Below are positions 1 to 8,378 of a stretch of DNA of 38,036 nt, piece by piece; position 1 is the first letter of the stretch, and the number at the start of each line of letters is the position of its first letter. Made by a program: the position numbers and the translations under genes. The notes below the pieces were generated by a model. That model saw only the letters and a program-made list of their open reading frames with translations. It was not told where the DNA came from and searched no databases. This DNA comes from Clostridia bacterium (lineage in GTDB: Bacteria; Bacillota; Clostridia; UBA1212; UBA1255). The stretch is taken from contig JAGBGO010000079.1 of the NCBI GenBank assembly GCA_017935905.1, forward strand, positions 1 to 38,036, written 5' to 3'.

Positions 1-1
1 C

Positions 2-682
2 GGTAAAAAGGCGCTGGAAACTACTGCAAAATACACATCTTCTGAATTTCAAGGGCAGCCGTATATTCGATTAGAAGCGGGACGAATGCCGGAACTGTTC
101 AAAAAAAGATGTGGAGAATTAGAACGCTTTCAGCGACTCTCCCGTAAAAGCGTACATCCTTTTGATTGCGCGTACTTTAAAATGGCAGAGGAAAATATAC
201 AACAGGCGCAGGATGTATGTAATCTTCTTGCTTCCGGCGTATATCAGCGGGCTTTGGCTGTCTGCTTGGAGCAAGGCGCTATTTGTCATAAAGATTTTAC
301 CGCCCATAACGTACTTTTCTGCGCCGATGAACCGGTTGTTCTGAATTTGGAAGAGTGTTCTATTGATTTGCCGATTTGCGATCTGGCGAATTTGGTGAAA
401 AGGAGAATGCGCAAATGCGGCTGGAAGATTGAGGATGCAGTTGGCATTTTACAGGCATACGAACGCATTCGACCATTAAATTCCGATGAACGAATTTTGC
501 TTTATGCGATCCTTGCTTTTCCGCAAAAATTATGGCGGGTGGTGAATAAATATTACAACAGCCGCAAGACTTGGTGCGAGAAAAGCTGCCTGCAAAAATT
601 AAAGGAAATACAAGGGGAACGAGGGGCTTGGGAGCGCTTCTTGGAAGCACTTGACATCCAATTTTCAAGGGTGTATCATTAA
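2..682 (+). CDS. CotS-family spore coat kinase-like protein (5' truncated by window edge)
   Basis: The reading frame is open to the first base of the window, so the N-terminus lies outside; about 227 residues are visible. The core motif ICHKDFTAHNVLF matches the HGDxxxxN catalytic-loop signature of the aminoglycoside phosphotransferase / CotS-YutH kinase-like fold (D is the presumed catalytic base, N the metal ligand). It is followed by LNLEECSIDLPICDLANLVKR, the position where family members have the I-D-F-(D/E)-x-x-x-x-x-P-x-x-D-L-A segment. Here the usual metal-binding Asp is replaced by E-E-C, so activity may be altered. CotS-type proteins are spore coat components in Bacillus and Clostridia; that role is family knowledge and not shown by this sequence. 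The gene's last codons carry the promoter of the following aro operon. Confidence 0.7.
   Translation, partial: GKKALETTAKYTSSEFQGQPYIRLEAGRMPELFKKRCGELERFQRLSRKSVHPFDCAYFKMAEENIQQAQDVCNLLASGVYQRALAVCLEQGAICHKDFTAHNVLFCADEPVVLNLEECSIDLPICDLANLVKRRMRKCGWKIEDAVGILQAYERIRPLNSDERILLYAILAFPQKLWRVVNKYYNSRKTWCEKSCLQKLKEIQGERGAWERFLEALDIQFSRVYH
651..679 (+). promoter_or_regulatory. Sigma-A type promoter for the aro operon
   Basis: TTGACA (651-656), a 17-bp spacer and TATCAT (674-679). It lies inside the last codons of the CotS-like gene, whose stop codon overlaps the end of the -10 box. Predicted transcription start is near 686, leaving a leader of about 65 nt before the aroE-aroK start. The leader contains a short direct repeat of AGTATGGT and no clear terminator. 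Confidence 0.7.
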
Positions 683-750
683 ACCAATTCTGAAGAACTC
701 GTTTCTTAGAAGTATGGTAGTATGGTAGTAAATTGAGAGTGAGGACGTCT

Positions 751-2004
751 ATGGAGTACGGGTGTATTGGTGAACATCTGCCCCACAGTTTCTCGAAGGA
801 AATTCATGAGCGGATCGAAGATTACGATTATCGCTTGGTTGAGTTATCTCCGGATGCTGTGGATGCATTTATGAAACAAAAAGATTTTAAGGCGATTAAC
901 GTCACAATTCCCTATAAACAAACGGTCATTCCTTATTTGGATGAAATCAGTGATACAGCTCGGGCAATCGGTGCTGTGAACACGGTTGTGAACAGAAACG
1001 GAAAGTTATACGGCTACAATACGGATTTTGGCGGCATGCGGGCGCTAATTGCCCGGATGGGCCTGTCTTTTGACGGAAAGAAAGTAGTTATATTAGGTAC
1101 CGGCGGCACCAGCAAGACGGCTAAAGCCGTGGCAGAAAGTTTAGGCGCCCGAGAAGTCTACAAAGCCAGCCGAACGGGGAAAGCGGGCGCGCTTTCCTAC
1201 GAAGATATTTACCGCTATCACAGCAATGCGGATTTTATGATCAACACAACTCCTTGCGGTATGTTTCCAAAAGAAGATGAAACCCCTATTGATCTTGACC
1301 GTTTTTCCGGTTTACAAGGTGTGATCGATGCGATTTACAATCCGTTGTCTACCCGCCTGATCTTAAAGGCCCGGCAACGCGGCATCCCTGCAGAAGGCGG
1401 TTTGTATATGTTGGTGGCACAAGCGGTGCTGGCAGCGGAACATTTTACCGGAAAGACGTACGAAGCCGGCTTGATTGACCGGATTTATCAGGATATTTTA
1501 GGCCGGAAGCAGAATATCGTGCTGGTGGGTATGCCTTGCTGCGGCAAGAGCACCATTGGAAAGATGTTAGCAGAAGAATTGGGCTACGCCTGGGCGGATA
1601 CGGACGCTTTGGTTGTAGAGAAGACGGGTATGGAAATTCCCGAGATTTTTGCCCAATACGGAGAGGACCATTTCCGGGATTTGGAATGCCAAGTGATGAG
1701 CGAATTATCCGCCAAGACCGGCTACGTGATTGCAACCGGCGGCGGCTCTATTCTTCGGGAGGAAAATATTGAATTGCTCCACAGAAACGGTCGGATTTAT
1801 TTCGTAGACCGCCCTCTGGAACAGTTGATTCCTACCATGGACCGTCCTCTTGCAAATTCGGAGGAGAAAGTGCGCCGGATTTACGGCGAACGCTACGAGC
1901 GTTATTGCGGCGTGGCTGACGTGGTGGTTTCCAGTAAAGGCGACGCCGGCAAAGTGGCTGCCAAGATTAAAGCCCTTCATTTTCACGGAAGGGGGCGAGA
2001 CTGA
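751..2004 (+). CDS. aroE-aroK: Fused shikimate dehydrogenase - shikimate kinase
   Basis: A 417-residue bifunctional protein for two non-adjacent shikimate-pathway steps: 3-dehydroshikimate to shikimate (NADPH) and shikimate to shikimate-3-phosphate (ATP). The N-terminal half has the AroE signatures: LPHSFSKEIH substrate loop, NVTIPYK with the catalytic Lys, NTDFGG with the catalytic Asp, and the GTGGTSKTA dinucleotide loop. The C-terminal half (from about residue 255) has AroK signatures: Walker A GMPCCGKST, DTDALV, FRDLE, ATGGGS and the RPLA lid. I chose ATG 751 because it follows GTGAGGA at good spacing and begins directly with the AroE N-terminal strand; an in-frame TTG at 733 would add six residues without a ribosome site. 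The stop overlaps the tyrA start by one base, indicating translational coupling. Confidence 0.93.
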   Translation: MEYGCIGEHLPHSFSKEIHERIEDYDYRLVELSPDAVDAFMKQKDFKAINVTIPYKQTVIPYLDEISDTARAIGAVNTVVNRNGKLYGYNTDFGGMRALIARMGLSFDGKKVVILGTGGTSKTAKAVAESLGAREVYKASRTGKAGALSYEDIYRYHSNADFMINTTPCGMFPKEDETPIDLDRFSGLQGVIDAIYNPLSTRLILKARQRGIPAEGGLYMLVAQAVLAAEHFTGKTYEAGLIDRIYQDILGRKQNIVLVGMPCCGKSTIGKMLAEELGYAWADTDALVVEKTGMEIPEIFAQYGEDHFRDLECQVMSELSAKTGYVIATGGGSILREENIELLHRNGRIYFVDRPLEQLIPTMDRPLANSEEKVRRIYGERYERYCGVADVVVSSKGDAGKVAAKIKALHFHGRGRD

Positions 2005-2873
2005 TGGCTTTGTGGACGAAGGATACGAAGGTACTGATCGTAGGTCTTGGCTTGATTGGCGGAAGCTACGCCCGCGCCTTGAAGAAACAGGGTTTTGACG
2101 TTACGGCCATTACCCGCAGCCAGTCTTCCATTGATTATGCGCTGGAACAGCAGATCATCGATCGCGGATTCACGCAGGTGTGCCGGGAGGCCGTTTCTCA
2201 TGCGGATGCGATTATTTTCTCGTTGTATCCCAGTGCGTTGCTGCCTTGGATTGAAGAACATCAGCATCTTTTTAAGCCCGGGGTTAAGATTACAGACGTA
2301 ACCGGCGTCAAGACGTGCATTTTATATGATATTCAGAAAGTTCTTCGGGCGGATGCGGAGTTTATTGGCGCCCATCCTATGGCCGGTAAAGAAACCAGCG
2401 GCGTAGAGAGCAGTGATGAGAAGATTTTTACCAAAGCGAACTATATCGTTGTGCCTACGGACAAAAATACGCCGGAGGGGATTGCCTGGTGCGAAGAATT
2501 GGGACATCTTCTGGGGGTTCGCAAGGTGACGCAGTTGTCCCCGGAAAAGCACGATGAAATGATCGGCTTTGTTTCTCAATTAACCCACTGTATTGCCATT
2601 TGTTTAATGACGTGTAAGGACAATGAGAATCTGGTGAATTATACGGGTGACTCTTTCCACGATCTGACCCGTATTGCACGGATTAACGACCGGATGTGGA
2701 GCGAACTGTTTATGTTGAATCAAAGTGCGCTTCTTGAACAAATGGACTTGTTTATGGAAGAATTTAAAGACTTGCGATCCATGTTGGCGGCAGGGGACGT
2801 GGAGGGGATGCGGGGTAAAATGCAGCTTTCCACCCAGAGGAGAGCCTTGTTCGACCAATCGAAAGGAGAATGA
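2004..2873 (+). CDS. tyrA: Prephenate dehydrogenase
   Basis: 289 residues. Converts prephenate to 4-hydroxyphenylpyruvate with NAD(P), the tyrosine branch of aromatic synthesis. The N-terminal Rossmann motif is VGLGLIGGSYA, followed by the family signature HPMAGKETSGVESS containing the catalytic His. The C-terminal helical domain contains SQLTHCIA, where the His belongs to the substrate-binding region in this family. No C-terminal ACT domain is present, so feedback control through ACT is not predicted. It starts within the stop codon of the aroE-aroK fusion and is followed seven bases later by DAHP synthase, so the three genes look co-transcribed. Confidence 0.93.
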   Translation: MALWTKDTKVLIVGLGLIGGSYARALKKQGFDVTAITRSQSSIDYALEQQIIDRGFTQVCREAVSHADAIIFSLYPSALLPWIEEHQHLFKPGVKITDVTGVKTCILYDIQKVLRADAEFIGAHPMAGKETSGVESSDEKIFTKANYIVVPTDKNTPEGIAWCEELGHLLGVRKVTQLSPEKHDEMIGFVSQLTHCIAICLMTCKDNENLVNYTGDSFHDLTRIARINDRMWSELFMLNQSALLEQMDLFMEEFKDLRSMLAAGDVEGMRGKMQLSTQRRALFDQSKGE

Positions 2874-2880
2874 ACGGACT

Positions 2881-3909
2881 ATGAATATGATTTTTGAGCG
2901 AAAATTAACGATTCCCATGGAAGTGAAACAGATGTATCCGCTGACGGCGGAATTGTCTGCTTTGATTGCGGAAAGAAGGGAAGCATTAAAGGCTATTTTT
3001 CGCGGAGAATCGGACAAGTTCTTACTGATTATCGGCCCTTGCTCTGCAGACAATGAAGATAGCGTCATTGACTATATTTCCCGTTTGCGCACCTTGCAAG
3101 AGAAAGTGGCGGACAAGATTTTTATGGTGCCCAGAATTTATACCAATAAGCCCCGTACCACGGGAGATGGATATAAAGGCATTTTACACCAGCCGGACCC
3201 CAATATGAAACCGGACATGCTCAAGGGCATCGTTACCATTCGTGAACTGCACATGCGGGCCCTTCGGGAGACGGGTTTTTCTTGTGCGGATGAAATGCTG
3301 TATCCGGAGAACCACCGCTATTTGGATGATTTGCTGGCCTACGTTGCAGTAGGTGCCCGGTCTGTGGAGAATCAGCAACACCGTTTGACTGCCAGCGGTT
3401 TGGAAATTCCGGTGGGTATGAAGAATCCTACCAGCGGCGATTTTTCCGTCATGATGAATGCGATTACAGCAGCGCAACATCAGCATACGTTTATTTACCG
3501 AGGATGGGAAGTCCATTCCGGCGGCAATCCTTACGCTCACGCTATTTTGCGGGGTCACAAGAACAAACACGGACAGTCGTTGCCTAATTACCATTATGAG
3601 GATTTAATTCGTCTGTGCGAATTTTACAATGCACAACCCCTTTCCAATCCTGCGGTGATTATTGATACCAACCATGCCAATTCGGACAAGAATCCTTTTG
3701 AACAAATTCGTATTTGTAAAGAAGTTTTGGCAAGTTGCCAGCATAATCCGGAGATTCGACGCCTGGTGAAAGGCTTTATGATTGAAAGTTATATTGAAGA
3801 CGGCTGCCAGAAGATCGGGGAGGGGATTTACGGAAAATCCATTACAGACCCTTGCCTGGGCTGGGAGAAGACAGAAAATTTGGTGCTGGATATTGCAGAC
3901 CGTTTATAA
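2881..3909 (+). CDS. aroF: 3-deoxy-7-phosphoheptulonate (DAHP) synthase, class I alpha (AroF/G/H type)
   Basis: 342 residues. First step of the shikimate pathway: phosphoenolpyruvate plus erythrose-4-phosphate to DAHP. Motifs include LLIIGPCSADN with the metal-ligand Cys, KPRTTGDGYKG (PEP/E4P binding), SVENQQHR, VGMKNPTSGD, DTNHANSDK with the metal-ligand His, and GFMIESYIEDG. I chose ATG 2881: it lies just after the tyrA stop and behind AAAGGAG, and the residues after it match the family N-terminus; the frame remains open further upstream only because it overlaps tyrA. It carries the N-terminal extension used for feedback control in the AroFGH group, but which amino acid inhibits it cannot be read. 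The paralogue letter in the symbol is arbitrary. Confidence 0.92.
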   Translation: MNMIFERKLTIPMEVKQMYPLTAELSALIAERREALKAIFRGESDKFLLIIGPCSADNEDSVIDYISRLRTLQEKVADKIFMVPRIYTNKPRTTGDGYKGILHQPDPNMKPDMLKGIVTIRELHMRALRETGFSCADEMLYPENHRYLDDLLAYVAVGARSVENQQHRLTASGLEIPVGMKNPTSGDFSVMMNAITAAQHQHTFIYRGWEVHSGGNPYAHAILRGHKNKHGQSLPNYHYEDLIRLCEFYNAQPLSNPAVIIDTNHANSDKNPFEQIRICKEVLASCQHNPEIRRLVKGFMIESYIEDGCQKIGEGIYGKSITDPCLGWEKTENLVLDIADRL

Positions 3910-3927
3910 GAAAGAGAGTGTGCGAAG

Positions 3928-4764
3928 ATGAAAAAGAAACTTTTGTACGTGTTTCTGGGTGCAGCCGTTTTGCTGGGCATTCCCCTTGCCGGTTGCTCGG
4001 AAAAGAAACCGCCTTTAACCGTTGGCGCGGGAAAACAGTTTACGACCATTCAAGAAGCCGTCAATGCGGCGAAGGACGGAGACGTGATTGAAGTTTATCC
4101 CGGTACCTATACGGAAGCGGTGTGCGTAACGGAGAAGACGATTACCATTCAAGGAACGGATAAGGAAAAATGTATTTTACAGTACCCCAACGGCGATTAT
4201 TTGGTTCCGCCTTTGGAAATGGGCAGCGGTGTGCTGAAGAATATGACCATTCATGCAACCCACCAAACTCAAATTCCCGGGTCTATTGCAAAGGCCTATG
4301 CGCTTCATATTGACTACCACATCAGCCGCAACAATACGTTTACCGTGGAAAATGTGAATTTTATCAATGACAGTTACCAAACTCTTGGTATCGGTTTGCG
4401 GAATGATTTCACGTTGACGTTTAAGAATTGTTCTTTCGTTTGCAGTGCGGATTACAATGCTTTCTACTGCCACGATGATCCCGGCGGCGCGGCGGCGCCC
4501 AATCAACGGTTGGTTGTGGAGAATTGTTATTTTGAAAATAACGGTGGGAAACCTACGATCATGATGCAAAGCCAGGAACAGGAAGGCAGCGACATTACCT
4601 GCTTGTGGACGGGAAATGAAGTGGTCAACAAGGGCTCCGACAAGTTGGTGGACCGTCAATTCTGGAATCCGAAGGTTTCGGAGAACGAGGGTTGGCTGGG
4701 GATGACTTTCTGGAAGAATTCGGAAAAATCCAAGGACAATACCGCGGAGGCATTAAACGGATAA
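3928..4764 (+). CDS. Predicted lipoprotein with a pectin-lyase-like beta-helix
   Basis: 278 residues. An N-terminal lipoprotein signal (KKK, hydrophobic stretch, lipobox LAGC with Cys about residue 23) predicts surface anchoring. The mature part starts with KQFTTIQEAVNAAKDGDVIEVYPGTY, the opening of pectinesterase/pectin-lyase-fold proteins (DUF1565-like start). Short beta-strand turns of the type VENVNFIND, FKNCSFVCS, VENCYFENNGG follow, as in right-handed parallel beta-helices. The catalytic Asp pair of true pectin methylesterases is not evident, so I do not assign an activity. It follows the DAHP synthase gene by 18 bases with its own ribosome site (GAGTGTG region) and is probably the last gene of the aro transcript, although no metabolic link to aromatics is apparent. 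Confidence 0.7.
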   Translation: MKKKLLYVFLGAAVLLGIPLAGCSEKKPPLTVGAGKQFTTIQEAVNAAKDGDVIEVYPGTYTEAVCVTEKTITIQGTDKEKCILQYPNGDYLVPPLEMGSGVLKNMTIHATHQTQIPGSIAKAYALHIDYHISRNNTFTVENVNFINDSYQTLGIGLRNDFTLTFKNCSFVCSADYNAFYCHDDPGGAAAPNQRLVVENCYFENNGGKPTIMMQSQEQEGSDITCLWTGNEVVNKGSDKLVDRQFWNPKVSENEGWLGMTFWKNSEKSKDNTAEALNG

Positions 4765-4781
4765 GCAGGTGTATGTTTCAC

Positions 4782-4810
4782 TTGCATTTTACCGGTCTTG
4801 CGGGTATAAT
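4782..4810 (+). promoter_or_regulatory. Promoter of the SRP RNA
   Basis: Perfect TATAAT (4805-4810) with a weaker TTGCAT (4782-4787) exactly 17 bp upstream. The predicted start at about 4817-4821 coincides with the 5' end of the SRP RNA pairing. Confidence 0.7.
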
Positions 4811-4820
4811 AATAACAGAA

Positions 4821-4953
4821 CCTGACCTTTAAGAGTGCTGCCGGGTCTTACGCAATGAAATTTTGTGAACCCCGTCAGGTCCGGAAGGAAGCAGCGGTAA
4901 GCGAACCCTTTCGTGTGCCGTAAATCCTCCCGGTGGCACTCTTAAGGGCCGGG
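4821..4953 (+). ncRNA. ffs: Signal recognition particle RNA (small bacterial type)
   Basis: Contains the invariant domain IV core GTCAGGTCCGGAAGGAAGCA (symmetric and asymmetric Ffh-binding loops with the GGAA tetraloop) near 4874-4893. The ends pair over a long stem: TTTAAGAGTGC near 4828-4838 with GCACTCTTAAG near 4937-4947, extended outward by CCTGACC against GGCCGGG with wobble pairs. A run of T follows directly (4954-4959), so the closing stem probably doubles as the intrinsic terminator. The length (about 130 nt) and absence of an Alu domain fit the 4.5S-like small class. Its position immediately upstream of dnaX is conserved in Firmicutes. Confidence 0.93.
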
Positions 4954-4994
4954 TTTTTTGTTTGAGATAAATCGGATGAGGGAGGGCATCTTTC

Positions 4995-6832
4995 ATGGCA
5001 TACATGGCTTTGTACAGAAAATGGCGTCCGCAGACGTTTGAGGACGTGGTGGAGCAGGAATCCGTTGTTCGCATTTTGAAGAATGCGGTGATCAACGGGC
5101 GGATTGCCCATGCATACTTATTTTGCGGCACCCGGGGAACGGGTAAGACCACTCTTGCTAAGATTTTTGCACGAGCCATTAACTGCGAGAACCCGAAAGA
5201 CGGAAATCCGTGTAATGAGTGCGCCGTTTGTAAGGGTATTTTGGACGGCCGGATTTTGGACGTTGCAGAAATCGATGCCGCTTCCAACAACGGTGTGGAC
5301 AATATCCGTGCCATCATTGACGAAACGGCTTACGCTTCTTCCGTAGCACCCTACCGTGTGTATATCATCGATGAGGTTCACATGCTTTCTGCCGGTGCTT
5401 TTAACGCACTTCTCAAGACGTTGGAAGAGCCTTCGGCAAACGTTATTTTTATCTTGGCCACCACGGAACCGCATAAACTTCCCGTGACCATTTTGTCCCG
5501 CTGTCAGCGGTACGATTTTAAGCGCATTTCCCAAGAGGGTATTATTTCCCGCTTGAAGACTATTTGCGACAGTTCTTCCGTTTCCTATGCACCGGAGGCT
5601 TTGGCCTCCTCGCGCAGAAGGCGGACGGCGCTATGCGTGACGCCATCAGTTTGCTGGATCAAACCATCGCGTCCTGTGCCGACTCCATCACATTGGAGGG
5701 CGCTCGCAGCGCTACCGGATCTTTAGATAAAGATACTTTGGAGAGCTTCGCAAGAGCTTTGTTGGAATCGAATGGACAGGAAGTCTTGAAGCTGACACAC
5801 CGTTTGTTTACAGACGGACGGGATCCTTCCAACTTTATTGGAGAACTAATGAACGTGTTCCGCAATATGTTGGTGATGCTGACGGTAAGTAATCCGGGGG
5901 ATTTTCTTTACGAAGACGAAGCGGGTATGGCGCGTTTGAAAGAACTTTGCAGCCTTACGAACGCAGGGGAGATTTCGCTGTTTATTCAGGCGTTGTCCCG
6001 CTTGGATAATTCCATTAAATGGGCGGTGCAACGGAAGATTGTTTTTGAGTCCGGTATGCTGCGCCTGTGCGATCGCAAATGGCGGGAAGAGGACGGTGAT
6101 TTCACCCAACGTTTGACCGCTTTAGAAGAACGTATTTCGGATTTAGTGGCAAAAGGCCTTCGTGTTTCTATGAAGTCTGCGCCTGCTGCGGCCGCAGTGC
6201 CCTCCGCACCGGCTACACCGGTGGTACCCTCTGCACCTGTGCATACTACACCGGAAGTACCTGCAGCAGAAGCACCTGCGCAGGAAACACCGGCGCCTGT
6301 GGATTTTGCCCCGATCCCGGACGCAGCGCCTGAAATACTTACACCTGCACCGACTCAGCCGGAAATGATACCCGTTGAAGCGTCTTCTCATAACAATGCT
6401 GTTATGGGACAGGATGTGGATCCTACGGATTGGAAAGATTTCTTGGACAATGTCAGTACGCAAGGAAAAGCTTCTTTGGCATCTTTGTTTAGGACCGGCA
6501 GCCGTGGCGTGTTGCTTTCTCCTAACCAAATGGTGGCTGTATTCCATTCTAAGATGATGAAAGAAATGGCAGGAAAGCAGAGCGCAGACGGGCTTCTGGA
6601 CCGTTGTGCCGCCCGTGCTTTTGGACGTCCTATGGGCGTGTCTCTGGCAACGAAAGACGAACTTCCGGATTTGGTGGATACCTACAAAGAAGGAGCCGCC
6701 GCAAACCAGACTACCGGGGGGACGGCAAATGTGCCTGATACTGCGGCGGAAGATGATTTTGAAGCATCGCTTCGTAAATTACAGGAACTTTCTCAAATGC
6801 AAGGATTTGAGTTTACCCAAACGGAGTCGTAA
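4995..6832 (+). CDS. dnaX: DNA polymerase III subunits gamma/tau, with an apparent one-base frameshift
   Basis: Clamp-loader ATPase. The first frame gives the N-terminal AAA+ domain: Walker A GTRGTGKTT, zinc-binding Cys cluster (CENPKDGNPCNECAVC), Walker B IDEVHM and the SRC sensor in ILSRCQRYDF. After residue 204 (GCC, 5604-5606) the homology leaves this frame and continues in the -1 frame with LLAQKADGAMRDAISLLDQ, running through domain III, a Pro/Ala-rich linker and a C-terminal tau-like region to 6832. Joining the two parts gives about 612 residues, a normal tau length. A single missing C at 5604-5609 would restore one frame. dnaX is essential, so a sequencing/assembly error or very recent mutation is more likely than a true null. 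The start follows GAGGGAGG. No recR or yaaK follows, unlike in Bacillus. Confidence 0.88.
5594..5609 (+). other. Frameshift site in dnaX inside a perfect inverted repeat
   Basis: GGAGGC-TTTG-GCCTCC forms a perfect 6-bp hairpin with a 4-base loop exactly where the dnaX frame breaks. Restoring the expected coding frame needs one extra C in the right arm, which would make the repeat imperfect. Confidence 0.8.
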
Positions 6833-6839
6833 CGCTACG

Positions 6840-7403
6840 TTAACGCTCCCGTTGGAATTTCAAGATTGCGCCGGTATCGGCGTGAATCTCATATTCGTAT
6901 TCATAAGAACCGGAGCGGAACGTCACTTCATATACGGCTGCTCCGTTTTCTGTATCCAATTCGATTTCCACTTGGCGAAGATTTTGTTCTTGTACGCCTG
7001 CGTGGGCGAATGCAATTTCTTTGGCGTCATCCCGGGACAAGGTGGCTTGCACCCTTTCTTTCTCCCTTTCTAAGATAGCACCGGTTTCGGCGTGAATTTC
7101 GTATTCGTACGTGAAATTGCCTACTTTAAAGGAGATATCATAGTGGGGGAACAGATCGTCTCGATCCAACTCGTATTCAATCTTGTAAGCATTCTCCCGG
7201 GTTACTCCGGCGTGGGTAAGGGCCGTGCGAAGCGCTTTGTCTAACGTGACTGCAGAGGTGGCAGGTGTTTCCACTTGACGGGCTGAACGGCTATACGCAC
7301 CGGCGTTTTCGGAGAGTGCTCCTACGGCATTGTTTTCTTTTCTCTCGCATCCTGCTAATAATACAAGTGCTGCTGCGAGTAGGGGAATCCAAAGTTTTTT
7401 CAT
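6840..7403 (-). CDS. Lipoprotein with two PepSY domains
   Basis: 187 residues from the preferred start. The N-terminus MKKLWIPLLAAALVLLAGC is a lipoprotein signal with lipobox LAGC. Two PepSY-type repeats follow (TLDKALRTALTHAG..., then LSRDDAKEIAFAHAG...), each ending in a strand pair of the form YEYEIHAETGAIL / YEYEIHADTGAIL. PepSY domains occur in extracytoplasmic inhibitors or modulators of proteases and in sensor proteins; the substrate is unknown here. I prefer the ATG at 7403 over the one two codons upstream because AGGAGG stands 8 bases before it but only 2 bases before the other. It is convergent with dnaX, leaving 7 bases between stops and no obvious terminator. It may be reached by read-through from the rubrerythrin promoter. 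Confidence 0.85.
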   Translation of the reverse strand: MKKLWIPLLAAALVLLAGCERKENNAVGALSENAGAYSRSARQVETPATSAVTLDKALRTALTHAGVTRENAYKIEYELDRDDLFPHYDISFKVGNFTYEYEIHAETGAILEREKERVQATLSRDDAKEIAFAHAGVQEQNLRQVEIELDTENGAAVYEVTFRSGSYEYEYEIHADTGAILKFQRER

Positions 7404-7436
7404 ACGCATATCCCTCCTTTTGATATTTTACCGAAA

Positions 7437-7467
7437 TGCAAAAAGGAGGCCGATTGCCCGACCTCCT
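7437..7467 (-). terminator. Intrinsic terminator after rubrerythrin
   Basis: On the minus strand a 10-bp stem with AGGAGG/CCTCCT outer pairs and a GCAA loop (7444-7467) is followed by a run of T (7440-7444 on the complement). It separates the rubrerythrin gene from the PepSY gene. Confidence 0.75.
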
Positions 7468-7491
7468 CTGCCTTAAATCTGTTTTATGAAA

Positions 7492-8040
7492 TTAGTTAAA
7501 GTATCTCTTGAGAAGTCCCTCAAATGCCTTGCCGTGTCTGGCTTCATCCTTTGCCATTTCATGCACGGTATCGTGGATTGCATCTAAGTTGAGCTTCTTT
7601 GCAAGTTTTGCAAGCTCCATCTTACCTTCTGTAGCACCGCACTCTGCAGCCACTCTCATCTCCAAATTCTTCTTGGTGCTGTCGGTTACAACTTCACCTA
7701 AAAGCTCTGCAAATTTCGCTGCATGCTCTGCCTCTTCGTAAGCGGCTTTCTCCCAGTAAAGGCCGATTTCCGGATAACCTTCTCTGTGGGCAACCCGTGC
7801 CATTGCTAAGTACATACCAACTTCTGTGCATTCGCCTTCAAAGTTCATGCGAAGACCTTTGATCACTTCTTCATCTACGCCTTTGGCAATGCCAACTCTG
7901 TGCTCGTCTGCCCAAACCATGGCGCTGCTTTCTTCTTTCTCAATAAACTTGGAAGCGGGAGCTTTGCAAGTGGGGCAAGCCGCCGGAGCCTCGGGACCTT
8001 CGTGAACATAACCGCAAATTGTACATACAAACTTTTTCAT
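7492..8040 (-). CDS. Reverse rubrerythrin (rubredoxin domain N-terminal), peroxide reductase
   Basis: 182 residues. Cytoplasmic non-heme iron protein that reduces hydrogen peroxide (and oxygen in clostridial members) with electrons from NAD(P)H via reductases. The N-terminal rubredoxin-type Fe site is CTICG...CPTC (residues 6-25); the ferritin-like di-iron domain follows, with [33 protein letters not shown] and [12 protein letters not shown] supplying the Glu/His ligands. This order is the reverse of classical rubrerythrin and typical of strict anaerobes. It has a strong promoter and a perfect ribosome site (TGGAGG). The palindromes between promoter and gene suggest regulation by an oxidative-stress repressor, but they do not match a PerR box by eye. 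Confidence 0.92.
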   Translation of the reverse strand: MKKFVCTICGYVHEGPEAPAACPTCKAPASKFIEKEESSAMVWADEHRVGIAKGVDEEVIKGLRMNFEGECTEVGMYLAMARVAHREGYPEIGLYWEKAAYEEAEHAAKFAELLGEVVTDSTKKNLEMRVAAECGATEGKMELAKLAKKLNLDAIHDTVHEMAKDEARHGKAFEGLLKRYFN

Positions 8041-8070
8041 ATTCTAATACCTCCATAATTTCTTAATTTC

Positions 8071-8101
8071 GTAGGTGATTTATTTACCTACCATTGTGGT
8101 A
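8071..8101. promoter_or_regulatory. Two overlapping inverted repeats downstream of the rubrerythrin promoter
   Basis: GTAGGT-N9-ACCTAC (8071-8091) overlaps TACCA-TTG-TGGTA (8089-8101). They sit between the -10 box and the ribosome site, a normal repressor-operator position. The regulator is not recognised. Confidence 0.5.
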
Positions 8102-8130
8102 AGTATATCAAGAAGACGTTGGAATGTCAA
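8102..8130 (-). promoter_or_regulatory. Promoter of the reverse rubrerythrin gene
   Basis: Minus-strand TTGACA (complement of 8125-8130), 17-bp spacer, TATACT (complement of 8102-8107). A near-perfect sigma-A promoter. Confidence 0.8.
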
Positions 8131-8164
8131 CAGTTTTTTTGAAAAAATTTCAAAAAGGGGAGGA

Positions 8165-8327
8165 CGGGTACGTAGGGGGTAAAATGCCGGGTTTGTACCC
8201 GACTTTTTTGCGTTTTCCGGGTACATAAGGCCAAAAATGTGTACGATGTACCCAAAATAAGGTTTTTAGGCTGCTTCCGGGCCACCTTCTCGGGTACATT
8301 GCCCCGGAAAAAGAGGATTTGTACCCG
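8165..8327. repeat. Array of three equally spaced GGGTAC/GTACCC inverted-repeat pairs
   Basis: GGGTAC begins at 8166, 8219 and 8292, and its reverse complement GTACCC at 8195, 8248 and 8321. Each pair is offset by exactly 29 bp. Arms extend to 7-8 bp (CGGGTAC/GTACCCG, GGGTACAT/ATGTACCC, CGGGTACA/TGTACCCG), and each 23-bp spacer has a central A-rich tract. The distances between pairs (53 and 73 bp) are close to 5 and 7 helical turns. The last GTACCC overlaps the -35 box of the downstream gene. This fills most of the 338-bp gap between the rubrerythrin gene and the YfhO gene. Within pair 1, a small CGGGT-TTGT-ACCCG hairpin followed by six T could also act as a terminator. Confidence 0.75.
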
Positions 8328-8347
8328 GGGCCAAAATTTGGTATACT
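8319..8347 (+). promoter_or_regulatory. Promoter of the YfhO-like gene, overlapped by a GTACCC site
   Basis: TTGTAC (8319-8324), 17-bp spacer, TATACT (8342-8347). The -35 hexamer is shared with the final GTACCC of the upstream array, so a protein bound there would compete with RNA polymerase. Confidence 0.7.
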
Positions 8348-8378
8348 ATATTCATCCATTTGAAAGGAGCGGAGCATT

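Noticed and set aside
5594..5610. Programmed ribosomal frameshifting in dnaX as in E. coli
   Set aside because: There is no A-AAA-AAG or similar slippery heptamer, and the shift lies in the ATPase region instead of the C-terminal part. Not excluded, but an error or mutation is more likely.
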